Assembly (NCBI RefSeq): GCF_022478115.1
Contig: NZ_JAKGSC010000004.1
Span: forward strand, 62,001 to 126,000
Length of the DNA stretch: 64,000 bases
Reading direction: 5' to 3'
Source of the DNA: Tenacibaculum aquimarinum
GTDB lineage: Bacteria > Bacteroidota > Bacteroidia > Flavobacteriales > Flavobacteriaceae
Below the pieces are notes generated by a model, which was not told the origin of the DNA, searched no databases, and saw only the letters and a list, made by a program, of their open reading frames with translations. This document shows positions 1 to 7,100 of this stretch, piece by piece (within the stretch, counting starts at the first letter, position 1; every line of letters starts with the position of its first letter). A program made the position numbers and the translations under genes.

Positions 1-1
1 G

Positions 2-565
2 TTACGATTTCTTAATAATCTCAGCCAACAATTTTTTAGCACGTAACAATTTTACTTTTACATTGTTCATTGGTTCGTTAATTTGCTCAGAAATTTCTTT
101 GTAGCTTAATTCTTGAAAAAAACGTAATTGAATAACTTCTTGATATTTAGGTTTTAACTTCTTAATATCTTGCAATAGTTTTGCTAAGTTTTGCTCGGTA
201 ATAATCTTATCTTCTGGAGAAGGAGCATCATCTACAACTGCATAGACAGTTTCTTCTTGCTCTTTAGTAGTTTCAATAGAAATAGATGATTTTTTCTTGC
301 GAAGAAAATCGATATAGACATTTTTAGAAATGGCAATTAACCAGGTTTTAAACTGATATTGCTCATCAAATGTGTTTATTTTATCAAAAGCTTTAGAAAA
401 TGTTTGGATGGTTATATCTTCTGCATCTTCATCATTATTTATCTTTTTAAGCTGAAAATTATATACATTTCCCCAAAAAGAATCCAATAAAAAGTTGAAA
501 GCAGTTTGTTTGCCTTCTTTCGCTTTTTTAATTTCTGATAAAAGTTTGTCTTTTTTTACTTCCAA
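2..565 (-). CDS. ECF-type RNA polymerase sigma-70 factor
   Basis: Extracytoplasmic-function sigma factor of 187 residues, expected to bind core RNA polymerase and direct it to a small promoter set. Region 2 covers about residues 20-92, with a DAED motif near residue 47 and the promoter-reading helix around FKTWLIAISKNVYIDFLRK. Region 4 is at about 137-185 (YQEVIQLRFFQELSYKEI). There is no nearby ATG: the start is a TTG inside the last codons of the upstream glycosyltransferase gene, a 10-base overlap that suggests translational coupling. No anti-sigma gene is visible here, but the window ends one base past the stop codon. The family is clear from sequence; the regulon is unknown. Confidence 0.9.
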   Translation of the reverse strand: MEVKKDKLLSEIKKAKEGKQTAFNFLLDSFWGNVYNFQLKKINNDEDAEDITIQTFSKAFDKINTFDEQYQFKTWLIAISKNVYIDFLRKKKSSISIETTKEQEETVYAVVDDAPSPEDKIITEQNLAKLLQDIKKLKPKYQEVIQLRFFQELSYKEISEQINEPMNNVKVKLLRAKKLLAEIIKKS

Positions 566-1662
566 TCTACTGGTTTAGAAATTTTATTCGCAATAAAGAT
601 ACCAAATTGAAATAGAACTAAACCAATTTCTAAAAAAGGTAAGAAAAATACAGTTTGTGTTTCGTGTAGTTTCTTGGCTGAAAAGCCTACTACTATAAAT
701 TGAACGATATAATAAATTAGTACAATTGGTAACATAATTTTCCAATCAAACACAAAGAATAGGAGTGTAGCTAAAATTATAAAAAGTAGTTTTGAAACGA
801 AAAATAAACCAAGAAAAAACTGATGCTTAGTTTTGTAATGTTTTGCTGTAGAAATATGTCTTCGCTTTTGTAAGACCCATTTTTTAAATGTTTTGGGAGG
901 CTCAGAAACGGTAAAACTATCTGTTGAAGTACAAATTGTTGTATTGATTTTTGTGGCTGCGTCTTGTATAAATAAATCGTCGTCTCCAGAACGAATATTC
1001 ATATGATTTATAAAACCTTTTACTTTAAAGAATTCCGATTTTGTATAGGCTAAATTTCTACCAACTGCCATATAAGGTGATCCAATTTTAGCATAACTAA
1101 AATATTGAATTGCAGTTAGTAAAGTTTCATATTTAACAAAAAGGTTAACAAGACTGCGTTTAGAAGTATTGTACTTTCCATAACCTAGAACAATACTTTT
1201 CTCTGTTGAAAAATGGCTAGTCATTTCAGAAATCCAATTTTCAGAAAGTACGTTGCAATCTGCATCCGTAAACAATAAATGTTCGTGTTTAGCAGCTTTT
1301 ATTCCTAAAGTAAGTGCGTATTTTTTGTTTCCCCAGAAGGCTTCATTGTTTTCAACATTAACAATTTTAATGTTGTTGTTTTCTTTTTGAAAAGCTTCCA
1401 TAATTTCTAAAGAATTGTCAATAGAAGCATCATTAATTAAAACAATTTCAAACTCATGGTAATTTTGATTTAGTATAGATGGAAGAAATTCCGGTAAATT
1501 TTCAGCTTCGTTTTTAGCGCAAATAATTATAGAAACTGGAAAATTTTTATTGTTTTTTTGTTTTGCATCTTTTGAAAAAGCAAAAACAGAAAACACTAAA
1601 TAGTATATAATTTGAATAATTGTAATTGCTACAAAAATGTAGAAAAGTGTAATTATTACCAT
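556..1662 (-). CDS. Membrane-bound family 2 glycosyltransferase
   Basis: GT-A fold glycosyltransferase of 368 residues, likely using a nucleotide-sugar donor at the cytoplasmic face of the inner membrane. An N-terminal helix (about residues 4-26) precedes the catalytic domain, which starts at VSIIICAKNEAENLPEF. The metal-binding acidic motif is TDADCN, followed by SGDDDLF and the basic motif LQKRRH. Two to three hydrophobic helices close the protein (about 283-360). It sits 13 bases downstream of a small membrane-protein gene and overlaps the sigma gene that follows, so the three look like one operon. The acceptor (polysaccharide, lipid or other) cannot be read from the sequence. Confidence 0.85.
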   Translation of the reverse strand: MVIITLFYIFVAITIIQIIYYLVFSVFAFSKDAKQKNNKNFPVSIIICAKNEAENLPEFLPSILNQNYHEFEIVLINDASIDNSLEIMEAFQKENNNIKIVNVENNEAFWGNKKYALTLGIKAAKHEHLLFTDADCNVLSENWISEMTSHFSTEKSIVLGYGKYNTSKRSLVNLFVKYETLLTAIQYFSYAKIGSPYMAVGRNLAYTKSEFFKVKGFINHMNIRSGDDDLFIQDAATKINTTICTSTDSFTVSEPPKTFKKWVLQKRRHISTAKHYKTKHQFFLGLFFVSKLLFIILATLLFFVFDWKIMLPIVLIYYIVQFIVVGFSAKKLHETQTVFFLPFLEIGLVLFQFGIFIANKISKPVDWK

Positions 1663-1675
1663 TTAAAAAATACTA

Positions 1676-1879
1676 TTAATTGTGTTGAGGTTCAGCACAA
1701 TCTGCATATTGTTCTGGTGTTTTTCCGCAGAAACCACAAGACTCTCCACTCTCATTTAACATTGGGTTTTGACTTGCACAAGTTCCTGCAAATTTACCGT
1801 CTTTTTTTGCCCAAATTTTAATAGCAATTCCAGCTACAGCTAAACCTAATAAAGCTAAAGTTAATAAAAGTAATTTCAT
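1676..1879 (-). CDS. Small cysteine-rich membrane protein
   Basis: 67-residue protein with one N-terminal hydrophobic helix (about residues 2-22) and a short tail that probably lies outside the inner membrane. The tail holds four cysteines (TCAS, SCGFCGK, DCAE), a pattern that could bind a metal or form disulfides. I do not recognise a characterised family; similar short proteins are usually annotated as membrane or secreted protein in flavobacteria. A good -7 promoter element (TATCTTTG, minus strand) lies 21-28 bases upstream of the ATG, so this is probably the first gene of the operon leading into the glycosyltransferase and sigma genes. Confidence 0.7.
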   Translation of the reverse strand: MKLLLLTLALLGLAVAGIAIKIWAKKDGKFAGTCASQNPMLNESGESCGFCGKTPEQYADCAEPQHN

Positions 1880-1899
1880 TTTATATGAATTTTATAGTG

Positions 1900-1907
1900 C
1901 AAAGATA
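1900..1907 (-). promoter_or_regulatory. Bacteroidota-type -7 promoter element
   Basis: On the minus strand the bases read TATCTTTG, an exact match to the Bacteroidota -7 consensus TAnnTTTG. It lies 21 bases from the ATG of the small cysteine-rich membrane protein. I could not find a convincing -33 TTG at the usual distance, so the call rests on the -7 box and position. Confidence 0.5.
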
Positions 1908-1950
1908 CAAACTAAAAAAATCAGAATAAATTATTTTAATATATTTATAA

Positions 1951-1980
1951 ATGTGACTTTGATATAAAAATGTGTCACAT
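1951..1980 (+). promoter_or_regulatory. Inverted repeat upstream of the aquaporin gene
   Basis: ATGTGAC (1951-1957) and GTCACAT (1974-1980) form a perfect 7-base inverted repeat with a 16-base spacer, ending 31 bases before the aquaporin ATG. It could be a two-half-site operator for a dimeric regulator. The spacer is too long for a classical CRP/FNR site. No regulator gene is adjacent. Confidence 0.35.
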
Positions 1981-2011
1981 AATAAATCAATTAATTTAAA
2001 CTTTTTTAATT

Positions 2012-2698
2012 ATGAAAAAATATTTCGCTGAGTTATTCGGTACATTTTGGTTAGTATTTGGAGGTTGTGGTAGTGCAATTTTTGCAGCTGCTTTTCCAGA
2101 ATTAGGAATCGGTTTTGCTGGTGTAGCATTAGCCTTTGGTTTAACAGTTTTAACAATGGCTTATGCAGTCGGTCATATTTCTGGCGGGCATTTTAACCCT
2201 GCAGTTTCTTTTGGTCTTTGGGCTGGAGGAAAATTTTCTGCAAAAGAATTAATACCTTATATAGTTTCTCAATTAGTAGGAGCAGTTTTAGCAGCAGGAG
2301 CTTTATATTTTATTGTTTCTGGTAAAGCAGGTTTTGAAGGTGTTGGAGGTTTTGCTGCAAACGGATACGGCGAATTATCACCAGGAGGTTATAATATTAC
2401 TTCTGCTTTTGTTGCAGAATTCTTATTAACAATGTTCTTTTTATTAATTATTTTAGGAAGTACAAATGAAAGAGCTCCAAAAGGTTTTGCACCAATTGCA
2501 ATTGGTTTAGGCTTAACTTTAATACACTTAATTAGTATTCCTATTACAAATACATCAGTAAATCCTGCCCGTTCTATGAGTCAGGCATTATTTGCAGATG
2601 GCGCTTATTTAGCACAATCTTGGTTGTTTTGGGTTGCGCCAATTGCAGGAGCAATTGTAGCAGGTTTTATACATAAAGCTTTATTTGATAAAGAATAA
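2012..2698 (+). CDS. aqpZ: Aquaporin Z water channel
   Basis: Inner-membrane water channel of 228 residues, the usual length for AqpZ. Both signature NPA motifs are present (HFNPAVSFG at about 60-68 and TSVNPARSM at about 182-190). The segment [20 protein letters not shown] matches the AqpZ selectivity-filter region, with its histidine and arginine, which favours water over glycerol. Six membrane segments with two half-helices are evident. It is transcribed alone: an inverted repeat lies upstream and a strong terminator hairpin begins 21 bases after the stop. A glycerol facilitator is less likely because the filter histidine is kept. Confidence 0.95.
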   Translation: MKKYFAELFGTFWLVFGGCGSAIFAAAFPELGIGFAGVALAFGLTVLTMAYAVGHISGGHFNPAVSFGLWAGGKFSAKELIPYIVSQLVGAVLAAGALYFIVSGKAGFEGVGGFAANGYGELSPGGYNITSAFVAEFLLTMFFLLIILGSTNERAPKGFAPIAIGLGLTLIHLISIPITNTSVNPARSMSQALFADGAYLAQSWLFWVAPIAGAIVAGFIHKALFDKE

Positions 2699-2718
2699 TT
2701 TTATTTAATAATAGATAT

Positions 2719-2754
2719 AAAACCAGATAGACATTTTGTGTATCTGGTTTTTTT
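2719..2754 (+). terminator. Rho-independent terminator after aqpZ
   Basis: AAAACCAGATA (2719-2729) pairs with TATCTGGTTTT (2741-2751) and runs into a T tract. Because this hairpin occupies the first codons of the longest reading frame for the next gene, it also argues that the sigma factor starts downstream, at 2781. Confidence 0.9.
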
Positions 2755-2780
2755 GTAGTTTTACTTTTTTATATATCCCT

Positions 2781-3359
2781 TTGAACGATCAAAACTTTAT
2801 AAATCAATTACAAGACGGTAATCAAACTGCTTTTAGTCAACTTTTAGATGATTATCAGCAGAAAGTTTTTGGTACCTGTATTTCATTTATTCCTAATAAA
2901 GAAGATGCTGAAGACGTAGCACAAGAAGTTTTTTTAGAAGTTTTTAAGTCCATTTCTAAATTTAAAGGCGATTCCAAATTATCTACTTGGATTTATAAAA
3001 TTGCTACCAATAAATGTTTAGAGTTTATAAGGAAAAAGAATACTAAAAAGAGGTTTGCATTTATACAATCTATTATGGGAAATGAAATTCCGTTAGATAA
3101 AACAAGCTACTTTACGGAAGTAAATCACCCTGGAATTATATTAGAAAATAAAGAGAAATCGGCAATTATATTTAGAGCCATAGATACGTTACCAGAAAAT
3201 CAACGTGTGGTTTTTACGCTGGCAAAGGTAGATAGTAAGAGTTACCAAGAAATTGTAGAAATTACAGGTAAAAGTTTATCCTCTGTAGAATCTATAATGT
3301 TTAGAGCAAAGAAAAATTTGCAAGAAAAATTAGAAAATTTTTATAAATCAGAAAAATAG
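2781..3359 (+). CDS. ECF-type RNA polymerase sigma factor
   Basis: Sigma-70 family ECF factor of 192 residues, starting at TTG 2781; the frame opens earlier but that part overlaps the aqpZ terminator. Region 2 carries NKEDAEDVAQEVFLEVF (about residues 40-56) and the helix STWIYKIATNKCLEFIRK. Region 4 is at about 133-185 (LPENQRVVFTLAKVDSKSYQEI). Next to it lie a one-helix membrane protein and a Spy/CpxP-like protein, an order resembling CnrH-CnrY-CnrX of metal-responsive ECF systems. A conserved box starts one base after its stop codon and recurs before two more local transcription units, which makes this the likely sigma factor reading that box (inference). Confidence 0.9.
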   Translation: MNDQNFINQLQDGNQTAFSQLLDDYQQKVFGTCISFIPNKEDAEDVAQEVFLEVFKSISKFKGDSKLSTWIYKIATNKCLEFIRKKNTKKRFAFIQSIMGNEIPLDKTSYFTEVNHPGIILENKEKSAIIFRAIDTLPENQRVVFTLAKVDSKSYQEIVEITGKSLSSVESIMFRAKKNLQEKLENFYKSEK

Positions 3360-3389
3360 CACAAGTTTTTTAAAATTATTGCATCTAAA
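3360..3389 (+). promoter_or_regulatory. Putative ECF promoter box, copy 1
   Basis: CACAAGTTTT (3360-3369), ten bases, then TGCATCTAAA (3380-3389), ending 21 bases before the ATG at 3411. The same two elements with the same 10-base spacer recur at 4291 and 6304. This copy begins directly after the sigma stop codon and would drive the putative anti-sigma and Spy-like genes. Confidence 0.7.
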
Positions 3390-3410
3390 TAAATAGCACA
3401 ATTGTAAATA

Positions 3411-3728
3411 ATGAAGACAAATAAAGAAATACAAAATAAAGTAGAAGATACTTTTAAAGTATTAGATACTATAGAAAAAGTAGAGGTTAATCACTTTTTT
3501 AAACATAAGGTTTTACAAAAATTAAATGCTGAAAAAAAAGAGAGAAATACTGTTTTTTCGTGGTTTACACCTCAATTTCAATTAGCAACACTAAGTTTGG
3601 TATTATTACTTAACGCTGGAGTAATATTGTACGCATTCAATAATTCAGCAATAAATACAAGTACAGATATAGAAACATTTGCGCAAGAATATTCTTTACA
3701 ATCTACTAGTAATTCAATTTTAAATTAA
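3411..3728 (+). CDS. Putative single-helix anti-sigma factor
   Basis: 105-residue protein with a charged cytoplasmic N-terminal part (about 1-52), one membrane helix (about 56-76) and a short tail outside. It has no zinc-binding anti-sigma motif and I do not recognise a named family by sequence. Its size, topology and position directly after an ECF sigma gene and before a periplasmic sensor-like gene match small membrane anti-sigma factors such as CnrY. Anti-sigma function is therefore inferred from context. It has its own conserved promoter box and is followed after 5 bases by the Spy/CpxP-like gene. Confidence 0.65.
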   Translation: MKTNKEIQNKVEDTFKVLDTIEKVEVNHFFKHKVLQKLNAEKKERNTVFSWFTPQFQLATLSLVLLLNAGVILYAFNNSAINTSTDIETFAQEYSLQSTSNSILN

Positions 3729-3733
3729 TAATA

Positions 3734-4219
3734 ATGAAAACAAAATTACTTCCTGTTTTATTAATCCTGTTAATTGTATTAAATGGCTTTTTAATTTTTA
3801 TGTTGATTAATAAGCCACACGAAAGACAAAGACCTAACCAAGAAAGAAATTTTTTAATAACAGAATTAGGATTTAATGATACTCAAAAAAATAAGTTCTT
3901 AGCTTTAGATGAAATTCATAGAGAGAATATGTTAAGTTTTGATGAAGAGATTAGAAAAAATAAAGATATTTTGTTCAATTCGTTTTCTGATGAGAACTTT
4001 AATTCAGACTTAATTATAAACAAAATAAGTATTTCTCAAGCTAAAAAAGAAACAGAGTTATTTAGTTTTTTCAGTAAAGTAAGAAAATTATGTTCTGAAA
4101 CTCAAATTAAAAAATTTGACAGGATTATTAAAAAAGCACTTCGAGGAGGAAATAATCAACCACCAAGAGATGGTAGAAAACATCCGCCAAGAAAAGGTCA
4201 AATGCCACCACCAAGATAA
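3734..4219 (+). CDS. Membrane-anchored Spy/CpxP/CnrX-like periplasmic protein
   Basis: 161 residues: one N-terminal membrane anchor (about 4-26), a helical periplasmic region (about 40-140) and a basic proline-rich tail (PPRDGRKHPPRKGQMPPPR). The FLITELGFNDTQKNKFLAL segment resembles the start of the Spy/CpxP/CnrX helical-hairpin fold, whose members sense metal or envelope stress or act as chaperones. It is co-transcribed with the putative anti-sigma gene (5-base gap) and closed by a terminator, so a sensor role controlling the anti-sigma is the natural inference. There is one cysteine (about residue 120) and no obvious His-rich metal site. Confidence 0.65.
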   Translation: MKTKLLPVLLILLIVLNGFLIFMLINKPHERQRPNQERNFLITELGFNDTQKNKFLALDEIHRENMLSFDEEIRKNKDILFNSFSDENFNSDLIINKISISQAKKETELFSFFSKVRKLCSETQIKKFDRIIKKALRGGNNQPPRDGRKHPPRKGQMPPPR

Positions 4220-4240
4220 AATTTTAAAACATTTTTTTAT

Positions 4241-4270
4241 AAACCCTATTTCTTAGAAATAGGGTTTTTT
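4241..4270 (+). terminator. Rho-independent terminator
   Basis: AAACCCTATTTC (4241-4252), loop TTA, GAAATAGGGTTT (4256-4267), then T residues. It closes the anti-sigma/Spy-like unit and separates it from the second promoter box 20 bases further on. Confidence 0.9.
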
Positions 4271-4290
4271 GTTAAAGTAAAGTTAACGAG

Positions 4291-4320
4291 CACAAGTTTT
4301 AAAAAAAGCTTGCATCTAAA
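4291..4320 (+). promoter_or_regulatory. Putative ECF promoter box, copy 2
   Basis: CACAAGTTTT (4291-4300), ten bases, TGCATCTAAA (4311-4320), ending 28 bases before the ATG of the EF-hand lipoprotein. It lies just after a terminator, as expected for a fresh transcription start. Spacer length is identical to copies 1 and 3. Confidence 0.7.
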
Positions 4321-4348
4321 GGTATATAAACAAAAAACAACATTAAAA

Positions 4349-4672
4349 ATGAAACGAGAAATTTTAAAAACAGTATTAATAGTACTTTTAGGAACGGCAA
4401 CATTAGCATCATGTAAATCTACTGCTGAAACAGAGAATAATACATCTAAGCGTCAGCAACAAGATAGACAAAGAGGTGGAGAAAGATTATCTACTGATCA
4501 AATTTTTGCTCAAATGGACACCAATAAAGATGGTAAATTATCTAAAACTGAAGTTAAAGGACCTTTAGCAAAAGGTTTTTCTGATATCGATAAAAATGAG
4601 GATGGTTATATTTCTAAGGAAGAACTAGAAAATGCTCCTAAGCCAGAAAGAAGACAAAGACCAAGAAATTAA
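4349..4672 (+). CDS. EF-hand lipoprotein
   Basis: 107-residue exported lipoprotein; the signal peptide ends in a lipobox with Cys22 (TLASC). Two canonical EF-hand loops follow: DTNKDGKLSKTE (57-68) and DKNEDGYISKEE (81-92), each with acidic residues at positions 1, 5 and 12, so calcium binding is expected. The tail is Arg/Pro/Gln-rich, like that of the Spy-like protein upstream. The frame opens earlier (4310), but that start lies inside the promoter box, so ATG 4349 is chosen. It is 33 bases upstream of the CotH-like gene and probably co-transcribed with it. Confidence 0.85.
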   Translation: MKREILKTVLIVLLGTATLASCKSTAETENNTSKRQQQDRQRGGERLSTDQIFAQMDTNKDGKLSKTEVKGPLAKGFSDIDKNEDGYISKEELENAPKPERRQRPRN

Positions 4673-4705
4673 ATTATTAAAACAAAACTGACTAATTTAT
4701 TAAAT

Positions 4706-6130
4706 ATGAAATATTTTAAATACATTTTATTTTCAACGATACTAACTTTTGCATTATTTTCTTGTTCTAGTGACGAGATTGAAGATGTTGAAGATGAGGT
4801 AGAAGAAGAAGTTGCTTTAGTAATTGACGATACAGATTTTACAGCCACAGATTGGACAAGTGAAACGCATAGTAAAGATGCGGATCCAAATTTTGATGAA
4901 GTGTTCGAAGACAATACTGTAAAAAGATTAGATTTTGTAATAACAGAAGCACGTTGGCAAACTATGTTGGATGATATGACAAATCTTTATGGTGAGTTTG
5001 GCGCAAGTTCTGGAGGACCAGGAGGTGGTGGAGCAACAGTAGATATAGATGAAAATCCTATTTTTGTTCCAGGAGAAGTTTTTTATGAAGGAAAGCAATG
5101 GTATAGAGCAGGTTTACGTTTTAAAGGAAATTCTAGTTTACAATCTAGTTGGCAAGCAGGTATTTTAAAGCTATCATTTAAGTTAGATTTTGATGAGTTT
5201 GAAGATGATTATCCTCAGATTAAAAATCAACGTTTTTATGGATTTAAAAAATTAAGTCTTAAAAATAATTATGATGATAAATCTATGTTACGTGAAAAAG
5301 TAGCAACAGATGTTTTTAGAAATGCAGGTTTAGCAGCTTCTCATACAGCTTTTTATGCATTATATGTAGATCATGGAAACGGGCCAGAATACTTTGGATT
5401 GTATACATTGGTTGAAGAAGTAGATGATACAGTTTTAGATACTCAATTTTCAGATGATGATGGTAATTTATACAAACCAGATGGAGATGCAGCTTCTTTT
5501 GCAGATGGAACTTATGATGAAGAAGAATATGTAAAGAAAACAAATGAAGATGATGCAGATTTTTCTGATGTTTCCAATTTATTATCAATTTTACATGACA
5601 ATACAAGAACAACAGACCCAACCACATGGAGAACAAATTTGGATGCAACTTTAGATACAGATGTATTTTTAAAATACTTGGCTGTAAATACGGTTGTTCA
5701 AAACTGGGATACGTATGGAAGAATGACACATAATTATTTCTTATACAACAATCCTGATACAGAAAAATTAACTTGGATTCCTTGGGATAATAATGAAGCT
5801 TTACAAGAAGGAAAAATGGGAGGTTCTCATGCTTTAGATTTCTCAGGTTTAAACACTTCTGAATGGCCATTAATAGGTTATATATATGAAGATGAAGTAT
5901 ACAAAGAAAAATATGACACATATGTGCAAGAAGTAATAGATGATGCGTTTAACGAAACAACAATTCAATCTTTATACACAAGTTATGCTTCTTTAATAGA
6001 GCCTTATGCAACTTCAGAAGTTTCTGGTTATACTTTTTTAAATAATAGTTCAGAATTTCAAGCAGCAGTGAGTCAATTAAGGAATCATGTTACTGCTAGA
6101 AAATTAGCAGCAGAAGATTATTTAAATTAA
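4706..6130 (+). CDS. CotH-like kinase-family lipoprotein
   Basis: 474-residue lipoprotein: signal peptide with lipobox Cys20 (LFSC), an acidic linker, then a CotH-type domain. CotH features visible are GLRFKGNSSLQ, LKLSFKLDFDEF, KKLSLKNNYDDKSMLREK and the late motif WIPWDNNEAL. CotH domains are atypical protein kinases that phosphorylate exported proteins in spore coats and elsewhere; kinase activity here is inferred from family. A Gly-rich loop (SGGPGGGGATVDI) lies near residue 105. It follows the EF-hand lipoprotein, so a calcium-binding partner or substrate is possible. The product should face the periplasm or the cell surface. Confidence 0.85.
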   Translation: MKYFKYILFSTILTFALFSCSSDEIEDVEDEVEEEVALVIDDTDFTATDWTSETHSKDADPNFDEVFEDNTVKRLDFVITEARWQTMLDDMTNLYGEFGASSGGPGGGGATVDIDENPIFVPGEVFYEGKQWYRAGLRFKGNSSLQSSWQAGILKLSFKLDFDEFEDDYPQIKNQRFYGFKKLSLKNNYDDKSMLREKVATDVFRNAGLAASHTAFYALYVDHGNGPEYFGLYTLVEEVDDTVLDTQFSDDDGNLYKPDGDAASFADGTYDEEEYVKKTNEDDADFSDVSNLLSILHDNTRTTDPTTWRTNLDATLDTDVFLKYLAVNTVVQNWDTYGRMTHNYFLYNNPDTEKLTWIPWDNNEALQEGKMGGSHALDFSGLNTSEWPLIGYIYEDEVYKEKYDTYVQEVIDDAFNETTIQSLYTSYASLIEPYATSEVSGYTFLNNSSEFQAAVSQLRNHVTARKLAAEDYLN

Positions 6131-6225
6131 ATATTTAGTTTGGTTGATTGAATGAAAGCTTCGTGAGAAATTGCGGGGCTTTTACTTTATAAAAATAGCT
6201 GTCTTGCAGTTAAAATTTATCAAGA

Positions 6226-6285
6226 ATGAAAATATTTAGAAAAATTAGAAGAACATTAATAGTTTCAGGAAAAACTAAAAACTAA
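6226..6285 (+). pseudogene. Possible N-terminal remnant of a DUF6090-type membrane protein
   Basis: A 19-codon frame reads MKIFRKIRRTLIVSGKTKN and stops. The pattern FRKIRRxLIxxGKTKxY is what I remember as the start of DUF6090-type flavobacterial membrane proteins, normally followed at once by a YAxGEIxLVVIGILIALQ helix, which is absent here. This looks like the first 19 codons of such a gene left behind after a deletion between the CotH-like and YHYH genes. It could also be a chance frame; the identification is from memory of the family N terminus. Confidence 0.45.
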
Positions 6286-6303
6286 ATGAATTTTTCAAAC
6301 TCC

Positions 6304-6333
6304 CACAAGTTTTTTAAAAATAATGCATCTAAA
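6304..6333 (+). promoter_or_regulatory. Putative ECF promoter box, copy 3
   Basis: CACAAGTTTT (6304-6313), ten bases, TGCATCTAAA (6324-6333), ending 30 bases before the ATG of the YHYH lipoprotein. Elements and spacer are the same as in copies 1 and 2. It would drive the YHYH, MORN and SCO genes. Confidence 0.7.
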
Positions 6334-6363
6334 TATAAATACTAATTAATTAAAGAAGAAAGA

Positions 6364-7098
6364 ATGAAAATCAATTTATTTAAAAAGATAATAATAGTGC
6401 TATTATTAGTGCCAATCTATTATTCATGCACTTCATCAGCATCAACAACACAAGAAGAAATACCAACATCTTTACATGCAGCTTATTCAGAGTTTAATGC
6501 AGATGCAACTACAATTTATTTAGATGGTTCTAATGTTGTAATAGAAACTACAGGTTTACCAAACCATGAAACTGTGTATTGGGGAGAAGGTAATAGTCTT
6601 TATAGAGACGAACCTACTGTAGATTTAACACCAAGTATTATGAGTAGTAATAATAATGCAACAACAATTACAGTAGATGCTACACCAAATTTAACAGGAG
6701 CAACAGTTGCTACAAATTTTAATACAATTGGTATTGCAGTAAGCGGAGCATCTATTTTTAACGATCAAGAAGGTGGTGGTGCTTTGGATGCAGCTGCAGG
6801 TAGTTTAGATTGGACTGGAGCACATATTGGACCAGGAGTTTATCATTACCATTTAGAGCCAAAAGCATTTACAAATGATGACGATAGTTTGGTTGGAGTA
6901 TTATTAGATGGTGTATTTTTATACGGAAGAAAATGTAGTTCAACTACTACTTATCCAACAGATTTAGATACTTCTGGAGGGCATACAACAGTAACAGAAC
7001 ATAATACAGAAGCAGAATATCATTATCATATTATTAATGAATTATATTCTAACACAGGATCTTACATAGCATTTGCTGGTCCTTACCAAGGTTATTAA
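6364..7098 (+). CDS. YHYH-domain lipoprotein
   Basis: 244-residue exported lipoprotein with lipobox Cys22 (YYSC). The YHYH signature occurs as GVYHYHLEP (about 157-165), and a second Y-H-Y-H run, EAEYHYHI, lies near the C terminus. The YHYH domain has no firmly established activity; the clustered histidines suggest metal binding. The gene starts the third transcription unit with the shared promoter box and is followed after 2 bases by the MORN-type lipoprotein gene and then the SCO gene. Linkage to a copper-type SCO protein makes a copper- or redox-related role plausible, but that is inference. Confidence 0.85.
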   Translation: MKINLFKKIIIVLLLVPIYYSCTSSASTTQEEIPTSLHAAYSEFNADATTIYLDGSNVVIETTGLPNHETVYWGEGNSLYRDEPTVDLTPSIMSSNNNATTITVDATPNLTGATVATNFNTIGIAVSGASIFNDQEGGGALDAAAGSLDWTGAHIGPGVYHYHLEPKAFTNDDDSLVGVLLDGVFLYGRKCSSTTTYPTDLDTSGGHTTVTEHNTEAEYHYHIINELYSNTGSYIAFAGPYQGY

Positions 7099-7100
7099 GA

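Noticed and set aside
1951..1980. CRP/FNR site before aqpZ.
   Set aside because: Half-sites resemble TGTGA/TCACA, but the spacer is far longer than the 6 bases such sites need; kept only as a generic inverted repeat.
2736..2780. Upstream extension of the ECF sigma frame (MCIWFFCSFTFLYIP).
   Set aside because: It lies on the aqpZ terminator hairpin and adds an odd hydrophobic stretch; the TTG at 2781 gives a normal sigma N terminus.
4669..4914. 81-codon Ser-rich frame antisense to the CotH-like gene start.
   Set aside because: Composition simply mirrors the acidic GAA/GAT-rich linker on the other strand; no start context or homology.
5316..5921. 201-codon antisense frame inside the CotH-like gene, rich in His/Leu/Tyr.
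   Set aside because: Shadow of a long AT-rich coding region; low-complexity composition and no recognisable domain.
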